This document shows positions 1 through 5,314 of a stretch of 5,314 bases of DNA, piece after piece. The stretch covers positions 1 to 5,314 of the forward strand of contig CALIQO010000155.1 of NCBI GenBank assembly GCA_938044055.1. Direction: 5' to 3'. How positions within the stretch are numbered: the stretch's first letter is position 1; every line of letters starts with the position of its first letter. This stretch comes from an uncultured Saprospiraceae bacterium. Lineage in GTDB: Bacteria; Bacteroidota; Bacteroidia; Chitinophagales; Saprospiraceae. The translations under genes and the position numbers were made by a program. The notes beneath the pieces were generated by a model. It was not told where the DNA came from. It did no database searches and saw nothing but the letters and a program-made list of their open reading frames with translations.

Positions 1-1
1 T

Positions 2-406
2 CCGGAAGAGGGAGATGATGACGTAGCTCCTAATGTACATCCCTCCTTATCCTTTACTGTCCCTATCAATAGGATCATGACTGTTCCAGATGTTGATGGC
101 GAGACTGTACATAGAATTATGCCAGTTTTAGAAGAAGAAGATTTTACGATTACTCCACTCAGTACACAGAACGTAATTAATCCCAACCACAATGGGAACT
201 ATGAAATGTTTTTAGAAGATAATCGGATTGCTAAATTCGTTCCGACAACAAGATTGTCTGGAACTCAAGGAGACACCCGCAAAAAAAGATGGAGAATGCA
301 GGCTCGAGTTACGGGCAGAGAATACAATGATGCCGGAGGATACGCGCCAGTATACTTGCATGGACGATTATGGGAAGAAACATTAGATATTGAATTCAGA
401 ACAGAC
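2..406 (+). other. Bacterial Ig-like domain (Big_5/SbsA-like) within gene 1
   Basis: This is a protein domain at the 5' edge. Its first in-window residues match the family opening: a Pro-x-x-Gly turn, a Val, a beta strand (SLSFTVP), then a strand running into MPVLEEEDFTI. It ends with an alternating strand (RWRMQARVTG), a Gly-rich loop (NDAGGYAPVYLHGR) and the closing FRTD. Such domains occur in strings in Bacteroidota surface proteins, so more copies may lie upstream. The assignment is from remembered family pattern, not a profile search. Confidence 0.6.
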
Positions 407-2254
407 CCTACATCTGGCAAGTTAGAAGATGAAGATGTCGCTTATACATCACCTCTACAGAACCAGAAGTTTTACTTGCAAGGAGAGAGTGTTGCCGGCA
501 ATTCTGGATTCTTACAGACCCTTCAGAATGAAGAAGCATTCTTTTTTTATGATGAGAATTTTAAAGGACAAGCTTGTACCTATGAGGCAGTGATTAAAGA
601 AAAAGATTCCAATGAAGAAATTCTAAGAAAGCCATTTTCTTATATCACCAATGGTGATTTCTGGCGAGGCGTGTGGATTCAGACAGAATTATATGAAAAT
701 AACCGAGAATACATTGTTCAGATAGTTAGAAAGACAGAAGGGTTTTTACCTTCCATGAACTATACACTCGCACTCCGACAGATCGGTGACCGACAGACCA
801 TAGGTGATTCATTGAACTCGGAAGATACCTACCGTACTTATATAGTGCAATCAGAGTCTCCTGACCTAGATGCATTGAACTCCGTAGGCCCAGGAGAAGA
901 ATTGGTTTATGCTTGGGAATTCGAAACAAGTCGATACAATACCCTCGCTGAAAAAATGCAGGGAATAGATATCAATGTGGTTGATAAGGATGGATATCAG
1001 AGAGTAAATATTATTGACTTCGAAGGATTTGACACCTATGATATATATGGATTAGAGGTCGATGCTGTTTATAGTTTAGAGCCTAGGATATTAATTTCAG
1101 ATCCTATGACCAGCCCATTTATGGAGGAAGTAGCCCGTCCGGTACTTTCAGGTTTTTCACAAGTATATAAAGACCAATATGAAGGAGAGTCTAATACAGT
1201 TCCACTAGGAATGGCGCCAGAAGAGTTTGAAATTGATTTAGAAATTCCCGAGACTCAAGGATTAGGAGGAAGTTCAAGTGGATCAAGCAGCAACAACAAT
1301 GGAGGTAATAATAGTGGTAATTCTGGTGAAGCTGTCTTTGGTCAATTCGATAATCTCCCTGACATCAATTTCTATTGGTACAATGGTGCATCTGCAGCTA
1401 TTCCGCTTAATGATCATGTACATAATGGAGTTATAGGCTTAATGGATGAAGACGATACTTTTACCCTTGTAGAAAATGATTTTTCAGATCCGCGCGATGG
1501 GAGTTCTGACAGTAATGATGACCCTCGATCAGGAGGACAGGATGATCCACGATCTGGAGGAGGTAAAGACACAGATGGAAAAAACCTAGATCAAGAGAGT
1601 GGTTATGAGTATGGAGAAGAAAATAATTCTGGAGGTCAGCCTACTATGATTACTCTTGAGACCATAGAAAACAAGCTGAGAATTAATTACTATGTGACTG
1701 AACATGTCTTACAGGATGCATTATTCTATGTCAATTTCGCTGAAGAAGAAATTGATGAAGTGATGGACTTTTTCGGTGAGATGCAGCCCTCAACCATAGA
1801 GCAGAAAGATAATTTACTGCTTGAATTAAGACAGGCTCGGAATGCCATCGTTGCAACACCTATGATTATGGGAAGCCAGCTAGATTTAGGGTATGCAGAT
1901 CCAGACTATGAAGAACCCGAAGAAGAGGATCTATATCTGACTACTACAACGACAGGTACAGTAGTCTACTCAGGTTATGGCAACCAAAGCACAGGAGGGC
2001 TCCAGGTAACAAGTGTAGGTTCAACTTCTCCACTAGGTGGAGGAAGTTCTTCTACAGGAAGTGGATCCTCTACTACATCTACAATGGGAACCCTCGATGG
2101 AGAATTAAGTGATGCCATTATGGATATATTGATGGCAGCATCTATTAATCGTATGGCTACTTTTTCTAACACCATAAGACTGGTGGCTAATCGATCGATA
2201 GAACCTAACGAAGTACGCGAAGGAACAGAAGTTATTATGGATTTTAATAATTGA
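2..2254 (+). CDS. Large extracytoplasmic Ig-like (Big_5/SbsA-like) surface protein, 5'-truncated by window edge
   Basis: The frame is open from the first codon at nt 2, so the true start, and any signal peptide, lies upstream; the ATG at 77 is internal. The opening residues (PEEGDDDVAPNVHPSLSFTV, then PIN) fit the start of a Big_5 Ig-like domain (PxxGxxxV...FxxP). It closes near nt 395-406 with FRTD, the F-x-T strand usual there. More beta-rich sequence follows to about nt 1250, with a second F-x-T-S-type strand at nt 917-955 (EFETSRYNTLAEK). Two flexible linkers come next (1262-1330 and 1484-1636), then a helix-prone segment (about nt 1742-1852), a Ser/Thr-rich stretch (1937-2086) and a compact tail (about 2153-2254). 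It is acidic, with one cysteine in 750 visible residues and no catalytic motif. The likely role is an exported structural or adhesive protein. Gene 2 follows after 6 nt. I am sure of the gene, fairly sure of the Big_5 call, and do not know the function. Confidence 0.85.
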   Translation, partial: PEEGDDDVAPNVHPSLSFTVPINRIMTVPDVDGETVHRIMPVLEEEDFTITPLSTQNVINPNHNGNYEMFLEDNRIAKFVPTTRLSGTQGDTRKKRWRMQARVTGREYNDAGGYAPVYLHGRLWEETLDIEFRTDPTSGKLEDEDVAYTSPLQNQKFYLQGESVAGNSGFLQTLQNEEAFFFYDENFKGQACTYEAVIKEKDSNEEILRKPFSYITNGDFWRGVWIQTELYENNREYIVQIVRKTEGFLPSMNYTLALRQIGDRQTIGDSLNSEDTYRTYIVQSESPDLDALNSVGPGEELVYAWEFETSRYNTLAEKMQGIDINVVDKDGYQRVNIIDFEGFDTYDIYGLEVDAVYSLEPRILISDPMTSPFMEEVARPVLSGFSQVYKDQYEGESNTVPLGMAPEEFEIDLEIPETQGLGGSSSGSSSNNNGGNNSGNSGEAVFGQFDNLPDINFYWYNGASAAIPLNDHVHNGVIGLMDEDDTFTLVENDFSDPRDGSSDSNDDPRSGGQDDPRSGGGKDTDGKNLDQESGYEYGEENNSGGQPTMITLETIENKLRINYYVTEHVLQDALFYVNFAEEEIDEVMDFFGEMQPSTIEQKDNLLLELRQARNAIVATPMIMGSQLDLGYADPDYEEPEEEDLYLTTTTTGTVVYSGYGNQSTGGLQVTSVGSTSPLGGGSSSTGSGSSTTSTMGTLDGELSDAIMDILMAASINRMATFSNTIRLVANRSIEPNEVREGTEVIMDFNN
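1262..1330 (+). repeat. Low-complexity Gly/Ser/Asn linker in gene 1
   Basis: About 23 codons are made almost entirely of Gly, Ser and Asn (LGGSSSGSSSNNNGGNNSGN and flanks). They separate the N-terminal beta-rich half from the segment beginning AVFGQFDNLPDINFYWYNG. The composition implies a flexible, unstructured spacer. The DNA shows runs of agc/aac/aat codons, which are prone to slippage, but the frame is intact. Confidence 0.8.
1484..1636 (+). repeat. Acidic Asp/Gly-rich linker with three DPR(S/D)G repeats in gene 1
   Basis: About 51 codons rich in Asp, Gly, Ser and Asn carry three short repeats beginning at nt 1487 (DPRDGS), 1520 (DPRSGG) and 1544 (DPRSGG). The copies use different synonymous codons (ccg cgc, cct cga, cca cga), so they are not a recent slippage product. 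The stretch is predicted to be disordered and could bind cations or simply act as a hydrophilic spacer; neither role is shown. Confidence 0.75.
1937..2086 (+). repeat. Ser/Thr/Gly-rich stalk-like segment in gene 1
   Basis: About 50 codons begin with L-T-T-T-T-T-G-T and end with a Gly/Ser/Thr block (GGGSSSTGSGSSTTSTMGT). This lies just before the C-terminal domain, the position of a flexible stalk in many surface proteins. The Ser and Thr residues could be glycosylated, but the classical Bacteroidota D-(S/T)-hydrophobic site is absent here. Confidence 0.7.
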
Positions 2255-2263
2255 TCATACATG
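2252..2263 (+). promoter_or_regulatory. Six-nucleotide gene 1/gene 2 junction without Shine-Dalgarno
   Basis: The stop TGA is followed by TCATAC and then the ATG of gene 2, all in one frame. The preceding sequence (attttaataattgatcatac) is A/T-rich with no GGAGG-like element, as is usual for Bacteroidota translation starts. There is no room for a promoter or terminator, which supports cotranscription. Confidence 0.6.
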
Positions 2264-2323
2264 AGTCAGAATATATACATAACGATAATAACAATGCTAC
2301 TAACTGCTTCAGTTGCTAGATCT
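2261..2323 (+). other. Signal peptide coding region of the Fn3 protein
   Basis: Residues 1-21 contain an uninterrupted hydrophobic run with a helix-breaking-free core and small residues (S17, A19, S21) at possible -3/-1 positions. No Cys follows, so it is a type I rather than a lipoprotein signal. The usual N-terminal positive charge is absent. Confidence 0.7.
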
Positions 2324-4309
2324 CAAGGTAGTATAACTGCTGATAGCATTACGGTAGATAAAGGAGACATTCATCTTCTTACCAAGCAGTATGGAGACAG
2401 TATTGTTTTAAGATGGGGTTATGATCAACCATCATTATGGTATGGCACCCTTAAGAATGGGGTGCGAGTTTCTAGGAAATCGATAACGGATGGTGAAGAA
2501 AAATACCAAGAAGTAGGAATTGTCAAGCCCATGAAAGAAGCAGACTTAGAAAATCTCGCTTTCGCAAATGAGCAAAACGAAATGTTGGTCGTAATACTAC
2601 AGCATACCTACAAAGATTGGGAAGACACACATTTTGGATCAGATGATGACTTCTACGGAAGAAGTGCTAATTTTTCTAATCGATGGACATTCGTTCATTA
2701 TGCTTCGGATCGAAACGCACTCGCTGCGCAAGCTGCTGGAATGAGGTTTACAGATAGAGATGTAGTTGCAGGAAAAATCTATAGCTATAAAGTTGAAACT
2801 TTAGGCAGAGATTACGCAGTGGATTATTCTGTAGTTTCGTCACAGATTAGGAATTTCGTACCCATATTAGAAAATGGAGAAAGAAAAAAAGAGACCATTA
2901 TTATTGAGTGGAACAGGGGAATCCATGACTATCATTATTCAGGATATTTTATTGAAAGGTCTGATGATGGGAAAGTATTTCAGGTATTGAATAAAGTGCC
3001 CTATGTATTAGGTGTCGATGATAACATGGAGGCTCAATATCAGGATTATGCCTACATAGATAGCATAGCTAATGACAGAAGTTATTATTACAGATTTAGA
3101 GGTGTAGATGCATTTGGGGATTTAAGTCTTCCTTCCAATGTAATGAAAATTGATCAAGCAGACGTGACTCCTCCACCCATGCCGATTCTTAAATTGAATG
3201 AAGGAGAAGTAACCCATTTAACCAAGGTTCTGGAATGGGATCAGCCTGGTGATGTATCTGATATTGTTACTTACCATCTACAGAGATCTAGAGCAGGAAA
3301 AGTAGAAATCATAAAGGACTGGGCGACTCCAGATATGAGAACCAAGACTGATCGTGTACGAGAATCAGGGTATTACACATATCGATTGATAGCAGAAGAT
3401 GCAGCTGGCAACCAATCCATGTCTAATGAGTTTTATACCAAGCTTAACGACGCACTACCTCCTATTATTCCTACTGGATTAAAAGGAAAATCAGATACTT
3501 CGGGAATCATTACCCTTACTTGGGATGAACATCCTGAATCAGATGTGATCGGGTATTATGTATATGCTGCAGACGGCACCAGAAGAGACATGCAGCGCCA
3601 GACAGGGCAAGTGTACCGAGCAAGAATTTACTTCGATACGGTAGACTTAAATACACTCAACGAGAAACGATATTACTCAATTGTTGCTATTGATAAAGAA
3701 TATAAAACGAGTGCATATTCAGATACCATACAGGTAGACAGGCCAGATGTTATCCCTCCGGCACCTACGCATATTGCAGAATACGAAGTAAGTCCTGAAG
3801 GGATCAGATTGAAATTTATACCTAGCTCCTCAAGAGATGTTGTAGAGCATAGGTTATATAGAAAGGGTGGTGTAGATTCCTTATATAGACTCGTTAAATC
3901 GATAACGGCTTGGGAATCTACCTATATGGATACAGATGTGAAATCTGGCGAAACGTATACATATAAGTTCATCGCCATCGATGAAGCTGGCCTTGAATCC
4001 AATGTTGTTAAAGAACCTTCTCTAACTGCCTACAATCAGAACGTATCTCAATTGTCTCTACAAGCTATAGAAGAGAAAGGTAAGGTATTACTTACATGGA
4101 CAGGAGAGGTAGATGCTTCCAGCATATTTATTTTTAGATCTAAAAACGGAGGGCCATTTATTACATATAGAACCCTTTCAGCAGCAGAATCTTCTTTTAC
4201 AGATTATGCGGCTAAGAAGAATGCTGAGTATGCTTATCGCATCCAAGTGGCGAGTGATTCTGGAGTGAGATCCCCATTTTCTAACCTTACTAAGATTACT
4301 TTGAAATGA
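2261..4309 (+). CDS. Exported multi-domain fibronectin type III protein
   Basis: This 682-residue protein begins with a signal peptide: hydrophobic core IYITIITMLLTASVA, with likely Sec cleavage near residues 19-22 (SVA/RS/Q). The n-region lacks Lys or Arg, which is unusual. Residues about 34-200 form a long, divergent Fn3-like domain (DSIVLRW... to GKIYSYKVETLGRDYAVDYS). Five ordinary Fn3 modules follow at about 201-300, 301-397, 398-495, 496-590 and 593-682. Each has an early Trp-type strand (IIIEWNRG, VLEWDQPG, LTWDEHPES, LLTWTGEV; Phe in the fifth domain), and most end in a Y-Y-x-A-x-D-x-x-G-like strand and SN. Proline linkers (DVTPPPMP, DALPPIIP, DVIPPAPT) recur every 96-99 residues. No cysteine, catalytic motif, membrane anchor or C-terminal T9SS sorting domain is seen. 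It probably acts as a rigid binding or scaffold rod outside the cytoplasm. The start at 2261 is the first ATG giving a full signal peptide and lies 6 nt after gene 1's stop. Confidence 0.92.
   Translation: MSQNIYITIITMLLTASVARSQGSITADSITVDKGDIHLLTKQYGDSIVLRWGYDQPSLWYGTLKNGVRVSRKSITDGEEKYQEVGIVKPMKEADLENLAFANEQNEMLVVILQHTYKDWEDTHFGSDDDFYGRSANFSNRWTFVHYASDRNALAAQAAGMRFTDRDVVAGKIYSYKVETLGRDYAVDYSVVSSQIRNFVPILENGERKKETIIIEWNRGIHDYHYSGYFIERSDDGKVFQVLNKVPYVLGVDDNMEAQYQDYAYIDSIANDRSYYYRFRGVDAFGDLSLPSNVMKIDQADVTPPPMPILKLNEGEVTHLTKVLEWDQPGDVSDIVTYHLQRSRAGKVEIIKDWATPDMRTKTDRVRESGYYTYRLIAEDAAGNQSMSNEFYTKLNDALPPIIPTGLKGKSDTSGIITLTWDEHPESDVIGYYVYAADGTRRDMQRQTGQVYRARIYFDTVDLNTLNEKRYYSIVAIDKEYKTSAYSDTIQVDRPDVIPPAPTHIAEYEVSPEGIRLKFIPSSSRDVVEHRLYRKGGVDSLYRLVKSITAWESTYMDTDVKSGETYTYKFIAIDEAGLESNVVKEPSLTAYNQNVSQLSLQAIEEKGKVLLTWTGEVDASSIFIFRSKNGGPFITYRTLSAAESSFTDYAAKKNAEYAYRIQVASDSGVRSPFSNLTKITLK
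2861..4306 (+). repeat. Tandem array of five fibronectin type III modules in gene 2
   Basis: The approximate modules are 2861-3160, 3161-3451, 3452-3745, 3746-4036 and 4037-4306. The boundaries are set by paired prolines at 3170, 3458 and 3755 and by the conserved end strands RGVDAFGDLSLPSN, LIAEDAAGNQSMSN, IVAIDKEYKTSAYSD, FIAIDEAGLESN and RIQVASDSGVRSPFSN. The modules differ strongly in sequence, so this is an old protein-level duplication and not a DNA repeat. Confidence 0.85.
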
Positions 4310-4311
4310 TG
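4306..4311 (+). promoter_or_regulatory. Stop/start overlap ATGATG coupling gene 2 to gene 3
   Basis: The TGA stop of gene 2 (4307-4309) is embedded in two consecutive in-frame ATG codons (4306 and 4309) of gene 3. Either start gives the same protein apart from one Met. No purine-rich ribosome-binding sequence precedes it, so initiation probably relies on ribosomes finishing gene 2. This is inference from the overlap geometry. Confidence 0.6.
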
Positions 4312-5314
4312 AAGTACTTATATTATATAGTTTTAGCAATATCTGTTTTTTCTTGTTCAAGGGAGCCGATTGATCCTGCTGAGTATCTTAATCCTCAGGA
4401 AGTAGGGTTCAACTATATTGAGTTAAAAGATGAATCTACTATGTTGAAATCTGAAGACAAGAAGCTTATAAAAGAAGTTACTCCTAATTCAATAATAGCA
4501 CAAGGGGGAATATTCACTGATTTCCAAGCAGGTGATATAATCGTTAATACAGCAATGGATAAAGGTGATACTTTAGCTTATTTTAGGAGAGTGGTAGAAG
4601 TCATACGATCTGGAGAAGAAATTGAATTGCGTACTCAAGATGTCAATCTTGCAGAGGCCTATAAGAGATATTATATTGACTCGAGGTCTAAAGAGTTCAG
4701 AATATCTGGAAGAAACCTATTTCAAGAAACTTTATCTTTCAATAGAAGTGAAAATGGATTTGGAGCAACTTTAGCCGCATATCTAGATCCTATGATATCA
4801 ACAGAATTTACTCTTGACACCATCAATTCATACTTTGTTTCTTCTTATGACGAAGAGGCAGGTACACCCAATAACTTGTATGGGCCAGCAAGATTTGAGC
4901 TTAGAGTCAGAAATTTAAGTTTTGGGGGCAATGTAAGTTTTTCAGCCTTTGGTAAACTCGAGGGCAAGATTGAATCAGATTTTCCATATTTCCCTGTAGC
5001 TGTTCTTGGACCCACTGGTCTGACTTTATATCTACAGCCAAAAATTGAGTTGGCCCTTGCGGTGGAAGGTACTTTGACTTCTCCTGTATATGATTTTGTC
5101 GCAGGCCCTTATGATATTGATTTTGTATATGAAAACAATCAAGTGGTTGAAAATAATATATCAGAAACTAGAAGACCTGCAGAAGCATTGCAGACTCAAT
5201 GGATGGCTACTGGTCAAGCGAATTTGGAACTTAAATTCGGTGCTGAACTGACTGTAGCAATTACAGGAACACAAGAATTTGCTAGAGCGGGAATATTTTT
5301 ATTTGGATATATTA
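4306..5314 (+). CDS. Lipoprotein with GDIIV-type N-terminal domain and beta-rich body, 3'-truncated by window edge
   Basis: An open frame of 336 codons runs off the 3' edge. The N-terminus (MMKYLYYIVLAISVFSCSRE) is a short lipoprotein signal with a lipobox ending at Cys17, the only cysteine in the visible protein, so signal peptidase II processing and lipid anchoring are expected. Residues about 70-120 hold an ordered pattern: FQAGDIIV, then AYFRRVVEV, G103, and LRTQDVNLAEAY. I associate this with Bacteroidota surface or periplasmic proteins of unknown function. From about residue 190 the sequence alternates polar and hydrophobic residues (for example TLYLQPKIELALAVEGTLTS and ANLELKFGAELTVAITGT), suggesting a large beta-sheet structure. 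No enzyme motif is visible. Its start overlaps the stop of the Fn3 gene, so it probably shares the operon and may be the lipid-anchored partner of the two upstream proteins. The gene call is firm; function is unknown. Confidence 0.88.
   Translation, partial: MMKYLYYIVLAISVFSCSREPIDPAEYLNPQEVGFNYIELKDESTMLKSEDKKLIKEVTPNSIIAQGGIFTDFQAGDIIVNTAMDKGDTLAYFRRVVEVIRSGEEIELRTQDVNLAEAYKRYYIDSRSKEFRISGRNLFQETLSFNRSENGFGATLAAYLDPMISTEFTLDTINSYFVSSYDEEAGTPNNLYGPARFELRVRNLSFGGNVSFSAFGKLEGKIESDFPYFPVAVLGPTGLTLYLQPKIELALAVEGTLTSPVYDFVAGPYDIDFVYENNQVVENNISETRRPAEALQTQWMATGQANLELKFGAELTVAITGTQEFARAGIFLFGYI

Noticed and set aside
726..929. Minus-strand open frame of 67 codons
   Set aside because: It lies wholly within gene 1, whose frame has domain-like sequence; the antisense peptide has no recognisable domain or leader and no separate context.
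1262..1330. Possible DNA microsatellite or phase-variation tract in the Gly/Ser/Asn linker
   Set aside because: The runs are short and interrupted by mixed codons, with no homopolymer or exact repeat long enough to suggest phase switching.
2252..2257. Palindrome TGATCA at the gene 1/gene 2 junction as an operator or terminator
   Set aside because: It is only six bases, with no longer stem and no U-tract, and lies between two cotranscribed genes.
1975..2262. Minus-strand open frame of 95 codons
   Set aside because: It is antisense to the Ser/Thr-rich segment and tail of gene 1, where biased codons naturally leave the opposite strand open. Its Pro/Val-rich peptide mirrors that bias.
2477..3908. 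Identical 13-nt string aaatcgataacgg at 2477-2489 and 3896-3908, both encoding KSIT
   Set aside because: The two copies sit at different structural positions in their Fn3-like domains and the flanks are unrelated, so chance in AT-rich coding sequence is the simplest explanation.
4178..4360. Minus-strand open frame of 60 codons spanning the gene 2/gene 3 junction
   Set aside because: It overlaps two well-supported + strand genes, including the lipoprotein signal, and its peptide shows no domain.

Overview
This window looks like part of a Bacteroidota chromosome (Cytophagia, Saprospiria or Flavobacteriia type). The evidence is an AT-leaning composition (roughly 40% GC by eye), no Shine-Dalgarno-like sequence before either visible start codon, and proteins typical of that phylum's envelope: an Ig-like surface protein, a tandem fibronectin type III (Fn3) protein and a lipoprotein. 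The genus cannot be fixed from the sequence.

The whole window is coding on the + strand, and the three genes are packed like one operon. Gene 1 (2-2254) enters from upstream without its start. It has a bacterial Ig-like (Big_5/SbsA-like) domain right at the window edge, further beta-sandwich-like sequence, two low-complexity Gly/Ser/Asn/Asp linkers, a short helical segment, a Ser/Thr-rich stretch, and a tail that resembles the Bacteroidota beta-stack C-terminal motif. Gene 2 (2261-4309) starts 6 nt after gene 1 and in the same frame. It encodes a Sec-exported protein with one long, divergent N-terminal Fn3-like domain followed by five ordinary Fn3 modules. Gene 3 (4306-5314) overlaps gene 2 by ATGA and runs off the 3' edge. 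It encodes a lipoprotein with an N-terminal domain carrying a GDIIV...FRRVVEV...G...T pattern, followed by beta-rich sequence.

No enzyme motif, RNA gene, mobile element, CRISPR array or terminator was seen, and no stretch of more than 6 nt lies between genes. All three proteins are exported or lipidated and almost free of cysteine, and the tight coupling suggests they are made together. The most economical reading, which is inference, is a co-assembled cell-surface or periplasmic complex of Ig-like/Fn3 scaffold proteins with a lipid-anchored partner. I do not recognise a named system, and no gene symbol is justified.
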